Assembly (NCBI GenBank): GCA_003520745.1
Contig: DOUE01000001.1
Location: forward strand, 51,175 to 81,054
Reading direction: 5' to 3'
Length of the DNA: 29,880 nt
From: Erysipelotrichaceae bacterium
GTDB taxonomy: Bacteria; Bacillota_I; Bacilli_A; Erysipelotrichales; Erysipelotrichaceae
The translations under genes and the position numbers were made by a program. Within the stretch, counting starts at the first letter, position 1, and each line of letters begins with the position of its first letter. Below are positions 1 through 7,228 of this stretch, one piece after another. A model generated the notes under the pieces. The model saw only the letters and a program-made list of their open reading frames with translations, did no database searches and was not told the origin of the DNA.

Positions 1-153
1 GACGCCCTGCCGGTCGAATGGGTTGAAAACGTGGAAGGAAAGACCATACTGGATCAAGTCGTCCTCGATCTGATCCAAGGTCCGCGCAAGAGTGATGAAT
101 GGATGTTGAAGTACCCGCTACAGGGTGGAAGCGTCCGATCAGGACAAAGGTAA
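1..153 (+). CDS. 3' end of an unidentified gene
   Basis: An open frame enters from the left edge and ends at the TAA at 151-153, giving the last 50 residues of a protein. The tail is rich in acidic and hydrophobic residues (…VEGKTILDQVVLDLIQG…) and ends in a basic stretch. I recognise no motif. It stops only 4 bases before the oxidoreductase start codon, and the AGG of that gene's ribosome binding site lies inside its last codons. The two are therefore probably cotranscribed and possibly translationally coupled. Genes in this position next to AOR-type enzymes often encode electron-transfer or cofactor proteins, but nothing visible here shows that. Confidence 0.55.
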   Translation, partial: DALPVEWVENVEGKTILDQVVLDLIQGPRKSDEWMLKYPLQGGSVRSGQR

Positions 154-157
154 AACA

Positions 158-2143
158 ATGACATCGGTAATGGGAAAAATCTGTTTCGTCGATTTGAGTT
201 CGATGAAGATCGAACTACGCGACATCGATCCGGCGATCACGAAGGATGTCGGATCCGGCATCGGTCTGGCCGCCTATCTTCTCAATCAGGAAATCCCGGT
301 CGACGCGGATCCGCTTGGACCCGACAACGTGCTGGCGTTCATGAGCGGATTATTGACGGGGACCGGGGCACCGGTCAGCGGGCGCTGGATGGTCGCCTGT
401 AAATCCCCGATCACCGGCGGATGGGGCGATGCGAACTGCGGGGGGACCTTGTCCCCGGCCATCAAACAATGCGGCGTCGACGGGATCTTCTTTAAAGGCA
501 TCGCATCGTATCCGATGCTTTTCGTCTTTGATGAAAACGGACCCCGATTGGAAGACGCCCGTGATCTTTGGGGGAAAGACGCCGTGGAAAGCGAAGCGAT
601 CCTTTGGGAAAGATATCAAACCAAGCGAAAACCGGCGGTCGCGACCATCGGGATGGCCGGTGAGAAACGATCCAAAATCGCCGGCATCGTCAACGACCGC
701 GGACGTTTGGCGGCACGCAGCGGTGTCGGGGCGGTCATGGGAAGCAAGAACCTGAAAGCGGTCGTCCTCAACGGGAAACAGATCGTCCCGGTGTTCGACC
801 GCATGAAGATGGCCGAACTTTCCAAGGAATTCACCAAGAAAGTCACGGATGCGAGTCTGCCTCCGATCTTGAACGGGAAGATCGTCCCGATTTTGGGGAA
901 AGTGATGGCGATGGGGAAAACCTACGGGGCGTCCGACGGGATGCTTGCGATTTCCGTCATGAAGAAGTGGGGGACGATCGTCAACAATACGATGGGACTG
1001 CATAACGGTGACGACCCGATCCAGAACTGGAAAGGATCCGATGGCGACCTTCCCCGCAAGTATGCGCGAAACATGAACCCGGACGGCATCGTATCCCACC
1101 AGACCAAGAAATACCATTGTTCGTCCTGCGTCATCGGATGCGGCGGGATCTGCGACGTCGACGAACTGACGAAAGGCGAATACAAGGAAACCCACAAGCC
1201 CGAATACGAAACGGTCAACGCCTTCGGGGCGTTGTTGCTGAACGAAGACATGGATGTCATCTATCGCATCAACGAACGGCTCAACCGGGCAGGGATGGAT
1301 TCCATTTCCGCCGGATCGACCGTCGCGTTCGCAATGGAATGTTTCGAGAACGGCTTGCTGACGAAGAACGAAACCGACGGGTTGGACCTGCGCTGGGGCA
1401 ATAGCGACGCTTTGGTCCAACTGATCGATAAAATGATAACAAGGGAAGGCATCGGTGATTTATTGGCGGACGGGGTCAAGGAAGCGTCGCGCAAGATTCT
1501 AAACAGCGCTTCGATGGCGATCACGGCCGGTGGACAAGAACCCGGCATGCATGATCCGCGCATGGATCCGATGCTCGGTATCCATTTCAGCGCGGATCCC
1601 ACCCCCGGAAGACATACGGTCGGAGGGGGCTCCTACTATAATTCCCTCCATCTTTGGGAAGTCGTCCCCTGGGCGCCCAAAGTCAAACCGAAATCCAAGA
1701 AGTCCGACGACTATCTGGCGAGCGAAGAAAACGGAATGAAAGCCGTCGCCGGCGCCGCATACAAACAATTGACCGACATCGCCGGCGGATGCTTGTTCGC
1801 GATGGCCACGGGATACAGGCATTGGCGTCTCTTCGATTATCTCAACGCCGCCACCGGATGGGACAGAAGCCCGGTCGAATACATGGAAATGGGGCTTCGT
1901 AGCCAAACCTTAAGACAACTCTTCAACATACGCCACGGCATCGATCCGATCGACTTCAAGATCCATGACCGGATCGCGGGGATCCCGCCCATGACGAAAG
2001 GTCCCAACAAAGGGAAGACGCTTCAGATCGACGGGATGCTGAGGGAACATTGGTTGGGCTTCGGCTGGGATGAGAAGGGGATTCCGACCCGGGAAACCTT
2101 AACGAAATTGAATCTTGAAGAATTCATTCCGGAGGACAAATGA
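158..2143 (+). CDS. AOR-family tungsten-dependent aldehyde:ferredoxin oxidoreductase
   Basis: The 661-residue product has the length and layout of the aldehyde:ferredoxin oxidoreductase family. These cytoplasmic enzymes oxidise aldehydes to carboxylic acids, or reduce acids, using a bis-pyranopterin tungsten centre, one 4Fe-4S cluster and ferredoxin. The N-terminal domain contains the GRWMVACKSP and CGGTLSPAIK segments. The motif NDRGRLAARSGVGAVMGSKN near residues 180-200 is typical of the pterin-binding core. Cluster ligands are visible as Cys321-x2-Cys324-x3-Cys328, with a distal Cys545 in AGGCLF. I start at ATG 158 because AGGACAAAGG lies just upstream; an in-frame GTG at 125 and an ATG at 170 are alternatives. 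The stop overlaps the next start as ATGA, which ties it to the MoaD-like protein. The natural substrate cannot be read from the sequence. Confidence 0.93.
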   Translation: MTSVMGKICFVDLSSMKIELRDIDPAITKDVGSGIGLAAYLLNQEIPVDADPLGPDNVLAFMSGLLTGTGAPVSGRWMVACKSPITGGWGDANCGGTLSPAIKQCGVDGIFFKGIASYPMLFVFDENGPRLEDARDLWGKDAVESEAILWERYQTKRKPAVATIGMAGEKRSKIAGIVNDRGRLAARSGVGAVMGSKNLKAVVLNGKQIVPVFDRMKMAELSKEFTKKVTDASLPPILNGKIVPILGKVMAMGKTYGASDGMLAISVMKKWGTIVNNTMGLHNGDDPIQNWKGSDGDLPRKYARNMNPDGIVSHQTKKYHCSSCVIGCGGICDVDELTKGEYKETHKPEYETVNAFGALLLNEDMDVIYRINERLNRAGMDSISAGSTVAFAMECFENGLLTKNETDGLDLRWGNSDALVQLIDKMITREGIGDLLADGVKEASRKILNSASMAITAGGQEPGMHDPRMDPMLGIHFSADPTPGRHTVGGGSYYNSLHLWEVVPWAPKVKPKSKKSDDYLASEENGMKAVAGAAYKQLTDIAGGCLFAMATGYRHWRLFDYLNAATGWDRSPVEYMEMGLRSQTLRQLFNIRHGIDPIDFKIHDRIAGIPPMTKGPNKGKTLQIDGMLREHWLGFGWDEKGIPTRETLTKLNLEEFIPEDK

Positions 2144-2373
2144 TCATCAGAGTCTATCCCGGCGCGATGGTGAAGGGGGATGGGTTGAATGAAGATGGCG
2201 AGATCGAATTGAAACAAGACGCGACGGTCTCCAAACTGATCGCCGTCGTGAACGTCCCGCTCTTTCTGCGACCGCTTCTTGTGGTTTCGGTCAACGGGAA
2301 AACCGTGAAAAAGAATCATGTCCTGCACGACGGGGATACGGTGAGTTTCCTCACCCCGTTGGCGGGGGGATAG
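2140..2373 (+). CDS. MoaD/ThiS-family sulfur-carrier protein
   Basis: A 77-residue beta-grasp protein ending in the Gly-Gly tail (PLAGG) that is adenylated and thiocarboxylated in sulfur carriers of the MoaD/ThiS family. The VLHDGDTVSFLTPLAGG end is typical: a hydrophobic strand, a D-G-D turn, then the carboxy-terminal GG. MoaD is the small subunit of molybdopterin synthase and supplies the dithiolene sulfur of the pyranopterin. The frame starts inside the stop codon of the AOR-type gene (ATGA overlap), so the function inferred here is sulfur delivery for the tungstopterin of that enzyme. ThiS (thiamine) is the alternative, less likely given this partner. No MoaE, ThiF or MoeB gene is visible in the window, so the activating enzyme must lie elsewhere. 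Confidence 0.88.
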   Translation: MIIRVYPGAMVKGDGLNEDGEIELKQDATVSKLIAVVNVPLFLRPLLVVSVNGKTVKKNHVLHDGDTVSFLTPLAGG

Positions 2374-2397
2374 ACGCAAAGCGTCTATCTTTTTTTA
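2370..2397 (+). terminator. Rho-independent terminator after the AOR/MoaD pair
   Basis: A perfect 8-bp stem ATAGACGC/GCGTCTAT with an AAA loop is followed by CTTTTTTT. The TAG stop of the MoaD-like gene lies in the 5' arm. Confidence 0.9.
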
Positions 2398-2451
2398 TCG
2401 GGAAACTAAACGAACGAATGATGAAAAAACGAACCGAAATGCAAGAAGACG

Positions 2452-2480
2452 TTGCGTTGAACCCTCCATCACGTTACACT
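2452..2480 (+). promoter_or_regulatory. Sigma-70-type promoter for the HAD gene
   Basis: TTGCGT (2452-2457) and TACACT (2475-2480) are separated by 17 bases. The start codon lies 24 bases beyond the -10 box. Each hexamer has two mismatches to consensus, so this is a plausible but unproven promoter. Confidence 0.45.
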
Positions 2481-2503
2481 TACATCGATGCGAGGTGAAT
2501 CCC

Positions 2504-3322
2504 ATGATCAAAGCCATTATCAGCGATATCGACGAAACCCTGTTGGACGACAAGCACAAGCTTCCCCAAGCCAACATCGAAGCCATACGCAAAGCCAGTG
2601 CGGCCGGCGTGAAATTCGTCCCGGCGACCGGTCGCGGTTATTGGGCGATCGCGGGGATCTTGAAGGAACTGGACCTTTTCGATCAGGAGAACGAATACGT
2701 CATCTCCTATAACGGATGTTGCCTCAGTGAAAACAAGAACGACAAGATCCTTGAGTTCAGGGGATTGCCCTATGAAAAAGTCAAGAAACTCTTCGATTTC
2801 GGAAAAGACAAGGACGTCTGCATCCAAATCTATACGCAAGATAAGCTCTACATGTACAACATGGGCGAGGACGAACGGGAACATTACCGCCACTTCGCCA
2901 ACAGTTTCACCGAATTAAGCGAAGACATCTCGTTTCTAAAGGACATCCCGGTCGCGAAGATGCTTTATCAGAAAGTGGATATGCCGTATCTGCGCCGACT
3001 CGCCCATGAAATGAGCGATCTTTTGGAAGGGGTGACGCATACCTTCTCCTCCAACCGTTACTTCGAGATGAACAACCAAGGGGTCGACAAAGGGGCGATG
3101 GTGAAGGTGTTGGCCGAGAAACTCGGATTCACGCTGGATGAAGTCATCGCGGTCGGGGACAACTACAACGATGTCAGCATGCTGAAGGTGGCGGGGATCA
3201 GCGTCGCCGCCAACAACGCGGTCCTTGACGTAAAGAAGCTATGCACCTATACGACGACCAACGACAACAACGAAGGGGTCTTGGCGGAAGTCATCGAGAA
3301 GTTCGTATTCAATTCGATCTAA
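2504..3322 (+). CDS. HAD-superfamily (Cof-type) sugar-phosphate phosphatase
   Basis: A 272-residue cytoplasmic haloacid-dehalogenase-superfamily hydrolase of the Cof/IIB type. Motif I is SDIDETLLDD, with the nucleophile Asp8 and acid/base Asp10. A long cap domain occupies roughly residues 85-190. Motif IV is GDNYNDVSML near the C-terminus, which binds Mg2+. Members dephosphorylate sugar phosphates, nucleotides or flavin/pyridoxal phosphates; the substrate cannot be told from sequence. The chosen ATG at 2504 is preceded by GAGG at 2492-2495. An in-frame GTG at 2495 would sit on the ribosome binding site and is rejected. It stands alone between two terminators with its own candidate promoter. 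A second Cof-type HAD gene lies at 9486-10361. Confidence 0.9.
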   Translation: MIKAIISDIDETLLDDKHKLPQANIEAIRKASAAGVKFVPATGRGYWAIAGILKELDLFDQENEYVISYNGCCLSENKNDKILEFRGLPYEKVKKLFDFGKDKDVCIQIYTQDKLYMYNMGEDEREHYRHFANSFTELSEDISFLKDIPVAKMLYQKVDMPYLRRLAHEMSDLLEGVTHTFSSNRYFEMNNQGVDKGAMVKVLAEKLGFTLDEVIAVGDNYNDVSMLKVAGISVAANNAVLDVKKLCTYTTTNDNNEGVLAEVIEKFVFNSI

Positions 3323-3345
3323 CAGGCGCAAGCCTGTTTTTTTTT
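3321..3345 (+). terminator. Rho-independent terminator after the HAD gene
   Basis: Stem AACAGGC/GCCTGTT with a 4-base loop, followed by a run of T. The 5' arm begins inside the TAA stop codon. Confidence 0.9.
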
Positions 3346-3373
3346 GTTAATCCGAATTAACAAACCTTTTACG
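3344..3373 (+). promoter_or_regulatory. Candidate PhoP/PhoB-type operator upstream of pstS
   Basis: Three TT-rich hexamers, TTAATC (3347), TTAACA (3357) and TTTACG (3368), are spaced 10 and 11 bases apart. This resembles the tandem TTAACA-like repeats bound by PhoP in Bacillus. The same stretch contains a perfect inverted repeat TTGTTAAT-CCGA-ATTAACAA (3344-3363). It lies about 85 bases before the pstS start codon and just behind the T-run of the preceding terminator. An extended -10 element TGgTACACT follows at 3402-3410 without a good -35 box, as expected for an activated promoter. The regulator assignment is inference. Confidence 0.45.
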
Positions 3374-3447
3374 TGAATGAAATCAATCTTGGGTCGGACT
3401 TTGGTACACTTACCTTGCATTAAGAAAGAAACATGCGAGGAAATGAA

Positions 3448-4362
3448 ATGAAACGCAACATGAAAAAGACGACGTTAGTCCTTGCCTTGGCCGCACTGCT
3501 CGGCTTGGGTGCCTGTAGCACAACGAAGAAACTCGAAGGCAATATCGCCATCGACGGATCTTCCACCGTTTATCCCGTCACCGAAGCGGTCGCGGAAGAA
3601 TTCAACGTTACGTATCCCGATGTGAAAGTCTCGGTCGGATTCTCCGGAACCGGCGGCGGGATGTCCAAGTTCATCGCCAAAGAAATCGATATCGCCGATG
3701 CTTCCCGTAAAATCAAATCGTCTGAAGCCGAAGCCGCAACCGCGGCAGGCATCGAATTCCTGGAAATCAAAGTCGGGTTCGACGGACTGTCCGTCTTGGT
3801 CAATCCGGAAAACACATGGGTCACCTCGTTGACCGTCGAACAATTACAAGAAATGTGGAAGCCGGGCAGTACGATCATGAACTGGTCCGACATCGACCCC
3901 ACATGGCCCAATGAAAAAATCGTATTCTACGCCCCGGGCGTCGACTCGGGAACCTTCGATTACTTCACTGAAGAAATCGTCGGCGAACTCGATGCGATGC
4001 GTTCCGACTATACCGGATCGGAAGACGACAACGTCTTGGTCCAAGGCATCGCCGGCGACAAGTATGCGATCGGATTCTTCGGATTCGCCTATTATGAAGA
4101 AAACAAAGACAAACTCAAGGTCATCGGAGTCGATGAAGGCGAAGGCGCTGTCGTTCCTTCCTTCGAAACCATCGCCGACGGATCGTATTCCCCGCTTTCC
4201 AGACCCTTGTACATCTATGTCAACAAGGCTTCCCTGGAACGTGAAGAAGTTCTCGAATTCGTAACCTTCTACCTTGAAAACGCCAAGGAACTGGTTGCGG
4301 ACGTCGGATATGTCCCCCTACCGGATGCGGATTACGAAGCTTCGCTTGAATTACTGAAGTAA
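3448..4362 (+). CDS. pstS: PstS phosphate-binding lipoprotein
   Basis: The 304-residue product is the extracytoplasmic phosphate receptor of the Pst ABC importer. It begins with a short basic segment, a hydrophobic stretch and a lipobox LGAC with Cys23. This predicts signal-peptidase-II cleavage and membrane anchoring by lipid, as in Gram-positive bacteria. Phosphate-binding loops are recognisable: DGSSTVYPVT near residue 36, GFSGTGGGMSKF near residue 68, DIADASRKI near residue 88 and DSGTFDYF near residue 170. I start at ATG 3448 because GAGG at 3437-3440 is ideally spaced; an upstream in-frame ATG at 3433 would precede that site. pstC and pstA follow. The preceding region carries PhoP-like repeats, so induction by phosphate starvation is likely but inferred. 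Confidence 0.95.
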   Translation: MKRNMKKTTLVLALAALLGLGACSTTKKLEGNIAIDGSSTVYPVTEAVAEEFNVTYPDVKVSVGFSGTGGGMSKFIAKEIDIADASRKIKSSEAEAATAAGIEFLEIKVGFDGLSVLVNPENTWVTSLTVEQLQEMWKPGSTIMNWSDIDPTWPNEKIVFYAPGVDSGTFDYFTEEIVGELDAMRSDYTGSEDDNVLVQGIAGDKYAIGFFGFAYYEENKDKLKVIGVDEGEGAVVPSFETIADGSYSPLSRPLYIYVNKASLEREEVLEFVTFYLENAKELVADVGYVPLPDADYEASLELLK

Positions 4363-4381
4363 AAAAAACTGACGAATCCCG

Positions 4382-4402
4382 AAGGCGTCCAAGCGACGTC
4401 TT
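4382..4402 (+). promoter_or_regulatory. Intercistronic hairpin between pstS and pstC
   Basis: AAGGCGTC and GACGTCTT can form an 8-bp stem with one G-U pair around a CAAGC loop. No T-run follows, so it is not a full terminator. Such hairpins after binding-protein genes often stabilise the upstream mRNA or lower expression of the membrane subunits. That role is inferred here. Confidence 0.5.
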
Positions 4403-4423
4403 TGGGCGTCTTAGGAGAAGCAC

Positions 4424-5320
4424 ATGATCACTATGAAACAGCGCAGAAAACGCAACGAAACCTGGATTAAATACCTATTAAGCGCCTTGGCGACGATTTC
4501 GATCCTCACCACCCTGGGCATCATCTATTCCTTGTTCTCGGAAACGTTCGTCTTCTTCCAACACGTCTCGATCGTCGAGTTCTTCACCACGCTCCAATGG
4601 TCGCCTTCCCTCAAGCCGCAGCACTTCGGCGTGTGGCCTTTGGTCGTCGGAACCGCCATGATCGCCATCGGTTCGGCCGCGGTCGCGATACCGTTAGGGC
4701 TTGGCAGTGCGATCTATCTGAGCGAATATGCGAAAAAGAAGACCCGCAAGGTCATCAAACCGATCCTGGAAGTCCTGGCCGGAATCCCTTCGGTCGTCTA
4801 CGGCTTCTTCGCATTGACCTTCATCACGCCCATTTTACGAGACATCATCCCAAGTACGAAAATCTTCAACGCCGCCAGCGCCAGCATCGCGGTGGGGATC
4901 ATGATCATCCCGTTGGTCGCTTCCTTAAGCGAAGACGCGATGAACGCCGTCCCCGATTCGATGCGTCAAGGAGCGTATGCGTTAGGTTCGACGCGGTTTG
5001 AAGTCGCGACCAAAGTCGTCGTCCCGGCGGCTTTATCCGGCATCGGGTCGGCGTTCGTCTTGGCCATCAGCCGTGCGATCGGGGAAACAATGATCGTCGC
5101 GATCGCCGCCGGTCAAAGCCCGATCCTGACGTTCAACCCCCTAAACAGCATCCAAACGATGACCGGTTTCATGGTCAACGTCGCCTTGGGGGACATCGAA
5201 TACGGATCGATCGAATATCAAACCGTCTTCGCCGTCGGCGCACTCTTGTTTCTCTTGACCTTCAGCCTTAACCTTATCGCCCGATACATCGTGAAAAAGA
5301 ACAGGGAGACCTACGCATGA
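4424..5320 (+). CDS. pstC: PstC phosphate ABC transporter permease
   Basis: A 298-residue membrane protein of the PstC family, one of the two channel-forming subunits of the phosphate importer. Hydrophobic segments lie near residues 16-40, 68-95, 120-145, 155-175, 200-225 and 265-290. The ABC-permease coupling (EAA-type) loop is seen in DAMNAVPDSMRQGAYALGST, followed by VVVPAALSGIGSAF, which contacts the ATPase PstB. AGGAG at 4413-4417 precedes the ATG. It overlaps pstA by 4 bases (ATGA), indicating translational coupling. Length and motifs are typical of the family. Confidence 0.95.
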   Translation: MITMKQRRKRNETWIKYLLSALATISILTTLGIIYSLFSETFVFFQHVSIVEFFTTLQWSPSLKPQHFGVWPLVVGTAMIAIGSAAVAIPLGLGSAIYLSEYAKKKTRKVIKPILEVLAGIPSVVYGFFALTFITPILRDIIPSTKIFNAASASIAVGIMIIPLVASLSEDAMNAVPDSMRQGAYALGSTRFEVATKVVVPAALSGIGSAFVLAISRAIGETMIVAIAAGQSPILTFNPLNSIQTMTGFMVNVALGDIEYGSIEYQTVFAVGALLFLLTFSLNLIARYIVKKNRETYA

Positions 5321-6210
5321 ACCTTGATTCAGTTGAAGCGCGTCGTTATATCGCACGCAAACTTAAACAACGTAAAGCTTTGGATAAGATCTTCCACGGG
5401 ATCGTGTTTCTGGCCACGATGGTGGGCGTCGTCTTTCTTATCGTCTTATTGACAAAGATCTTCAGGGATGGATTCGGTAGTCTGAATTGGAATTTCCTGA
5501 CTTCCTTCCCATCCCGCTTCCCTTCGAAAGCCGGGATTCTGACCGCGCTTGTCGGAAGCATATGGATCATCTCGCTGACGATCCTCATCGCCTTGCCGAT
5601 CGGGGTCGGTACCGCGATCTATCTGGAAGAATACGCCAACAAACGTTCGAAGTTCTATAACCTCCTCGTCGTCAACATCGCCAATTTGGCGGGGGTCCCG
5701 GCGATCGTCTACGGGATGTTGGGGCTGATGGTGTTTGTCCGTCTGCTTCAATTCGGCAACAGTATCCTCTCGGGGGCCTTCACCTTGTCGCTTCTGATCC
5801 TGCCCGTCATCATCGTCGCCTCCCAGGAGGCCATCAAAGCCGTCCCCAACTCGTTGCGTGAAGCTTCCTTCGCCCTAGGGGCTTCGAAGTGGCAGACCGT
5901 CAGCCGCGTCGTCCTCCCGTACGCCATCCCCGGTATTTTGACCGGTGCGATCTTGGCGGTTTCACGGGCCATGGGCGAAGCCGCCCCCCTCATCATGGTC
6001 GGCGGCGCAGGGTATGTCGGTTTCCTCCCCGATTCCCCGATGGATGTCTTCAGCGCCCTTCCGCTTCAAATCTACAACTGGACCTCGCGTCCTCAAACCG
6101 AGTTCCAAAACGTCGCCGCCGCCGGTATCATCGTTTTGTTGGTGCTGTTACTGACCCTCAATGCGATCGCGGTCTTCATACGAAACAAATACTCCTATCG
6201 GATGGACTAA
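5317..6210 (+). CDS. pstA: PstA phosphate ABC transporter permease
   Basis: A 297-residue integral membrane protein and the second permease of the Pst system. The coupling loop EAIKAVPNSLREASFALGAS, followed by VVLPYAIPGILTGA, is clear. The ATLVGVVFLI region and the GMLGLMVFV, LSLLILPVII and IIVLLVLLLTLNAIAVFI stretches are membrane-spanning. The ATG lies within the pstC stop (4-base overlap). A strong hairpin terminator follows immediately, so pstB and phoU, which usually come next, are not in this operon. The ATPase must be encoded elsewhere in the genome, or be shared. Confidence 0.95.
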   Translation: MNLDSVEARRYIARKLKQRKALDKIFHGIVFLATMVGVVFLIVLLTKIFRDGFGSLNWNFLTSFPSRFPSKAGILTALVGSIWIISLTILIALPIGVGTAIYLEEYANKRSKFYNLLVVNIANLAGVPAIVYGMLGLMVFVRLLQFGNSILSGAFTLSLLILPVIIVASQEAIKAVPNSLREASFALGASKWQTVSRVVLPYAIPGILTGAILAVSRAMGEAAPLIMVGGAGYVGFLPDSPMDVFSALPLQIYNWTSRPQTEFQNVAAAGIIVLLVLLLTLNAIAVFIRNKYSYRMD

Positions 6211-6236
6211 AAAGAGCGACGCACGTCGCTCTTTTT
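6211..6236. terminator. Bidirectional terminator between pstA and the DUF1801 gene
   Basis: AAAGAGCGAC/GTCGCTCTTT forms a 10-bp stem with a GCAC loop. T-runs follow on both strands. It fills the whole 26-base gap between the two convergent stop codons. Confidence 0.9.
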
Positions 6237-6683
6237 CTAGATTCGGTCGACCATGGATATCCATTCGTCCACGGTGATTTTTCGAAACAATTCAGCCAAC
6301 AGGTCATACGGAATGACTTGTGTCGGTCGAAACCGCAAACACGATTTCCCCAGATCCGGCTTCTTGCCGACCCGTTTGGCATATTCTTCCTCGAACCATT
6401 CATGCAAACCCGGTTTGGCATACATCCCCATATGATAGACGGCGATGTGGTTCTTCTGGCTTGCAAGGCCGGCGAACGGCAGGGGGACACTCGGATCGCA
6501 TCGGTAGCCTTGAGGATAGCGTGAGAAAGGGACCACGTACCCCGGCATCCCGTAGCCCATCGCTTCCTCGAAACCATCGGGTAGATTCTCTTTGATCAGC
6601 GTACGCAGACGATTCATGACTTCTTTACGGTCTTCGGGCAATTCATCGAAATATCGATCGACGGTTTTCGCTTCGCTTTGCAT
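6237..6683 (-). CDS. DUF1801 (YdhG-like) family protein
   Basis: A 148-residue cytoplasmic protein of the DUF1801/YdhG type. The family signature is visible: an N-terminal helix with VDRYFDELPEDRKEVMNRLR, then EEAMGYGMPGYVVPF, a cysteine- and proline-containing loop, KNHIAVYHMGMY, and a C-terminal KSCLRF segment. Relatives include proteins annotated as iron (frataxin-like) chaperones and general uncharacterised proteins; the biochemical role is not secure. GAGGTG precedes the ATG at a normal distance. It runs in the same direction as the HxlR gene behind it, but a terminator separates them, so the two are probably independent units. Confidence 0.8.
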   Translation of the reverse strand: MQSEAKTVDRYFDELPEDRKEVMNRLRTLIKENLPDGFEEAMGYGMPGYVVPFSRYPQGYRCDPSVPLPFAGLASQKNHIAVYHMGMYAKPGLHEWFEEEYAKRVGKKPDLGKSCLRFRPTQVIPYDLLAELFRKITVDEWISMVDRI

Positions 6684-6706
6684 GCTAACACCTCGCTTAT
6701 GGACTC

Positions 6707-6735
6707 AGTTTATCACAGGCCGGTTACCGAGAGAA
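6707..6735 (-). promoter_or_regulatory. Candidate promoter for the DUF1801 gene
   Basis: On the minus strand TTCTCT and TAAACT are 17 bases apart, with a TGa extension before the -10 box. The -35 match is weak. Confidence 0.35.
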
Positions 6736-6745
6736 TCATTATGCC

Positions 6746-6775
6746 ATGAAAAAACCGTGGTTTCACTCACGGTTT
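6746..6775 (-). terminator. Terminator of the HxlR gene
   Basis: On the minus strand AAACCGTG/CACGGTTT forms an 8-bp stem with an 8-base loop, followed by a T-run. The TGA stop of the HxlR gene lies at the loop/stem border. Confidence 0.8.
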
Positions 6776-7087
6776 CGCTTTCCATTTATCCGCCCAGGCT
6801 TGGATCGGATCCAAGGCTTTCTCAAGTTCATGCCCCTTGACGGTCAACACATATTCGATGCGGACCGGGACTTCGGGGTAGACATTGCGTAGAATCAATC
6901 CTTCTTCCTCAAGTTCTTTTAAGCGCGCCGCAAGCATGCGCGCGCTTAAATCCGGAATCGCATGTTCCAGTTCCCCGAAACGCAAGGGTTGGTCGGCCAA
7001 GATCCGGATGATCAAGCCGTTCCAACGTTTCCCGAGGATTTCAAACGCACTCTCGAACTTAGGACAAAGGTGAAGGTTTTCCCGCAT
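6767..7087 (-). CDS. HxlR-family winged-helix transcriptional regulator
   Basis: A 106-residue protein with the full HxlR domain. The N-terminal Cys8 sits in HLCPKFESAFEILGKRWNGLIIRIL, which is the family signature; the regulator class is known to sense reactive aldehydes, quinones or redox change through this type of cysteine. The winged helix follows, with FGELEHAIPDLSARMLAARLKELEEEGLI as recognition helix and start of the wing. These proteins act as dimers, usually repressing a neighbouring oxidoreductase gene and themselves. AAAGGAG precedes the ATG, and a near-consensus TATAAT promoter with an overlapping inverted repeat suggests autoregulation. The divergent neighbour is the zinc-ribbon gene. 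The target is unknown. Confidence 0.93.
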   Translation of the reverse strand: MRENLHLCPKFESAFEILGKRWNGLIIRILADQPLRFGELEHAIPDLSARMLAARLKELEEEGLILRNVYPEVPVRIEYVLTVKGHELEKALDPIQAWADKWKAKP

Positions 7088-7110
7088 GAGTAGACTCCTT
7101 TAGTGACTTT

Positions 7111-7141
7111 ATTATACCATGTTTCCTAAAATTCACAGGAA
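7111..7141 (-). promoter_or_regulatory. HxlR promoter with candidate operator
   Basis: A perfect TATAAT -10 box lies at 7111-7116 (minus strand). An inverted repeat TTCCT-N9-AGGAA (7123-7141) covers the spacer and -35 region, where no good -35 hexamer is present. This position suits a repressor site. Confidence 0.55.
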
Positions 7142-7228
7142 TTTGACTTCGGTGAGAATGTCACGAAAACCGCAAGGAAATCAAGAAAGAATAAGGAGGG
7201 TTTGATACAATAAGGTCGAGGTACACTT

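Noticed and set aside
350..1420. A 356-codon open frame on the minus strand opposite the AOR-type gene
   Set aside because: It lies fully within a clear coding gene, its protein has no domain, and it reflects the G/C-rich third-position codon bias of the sense gene. Similar antisense frames occur opposite other genes, for example at 18343-19197.
7193..7200. AAGGAGGG, a near-perfect ribosome binding site before the zinc-ribbon gene
   Set aside because: No start codon at proper spacing opens a frame; the nearest TTG hits a stop after three codons. The true site is the GAGG at 7218.
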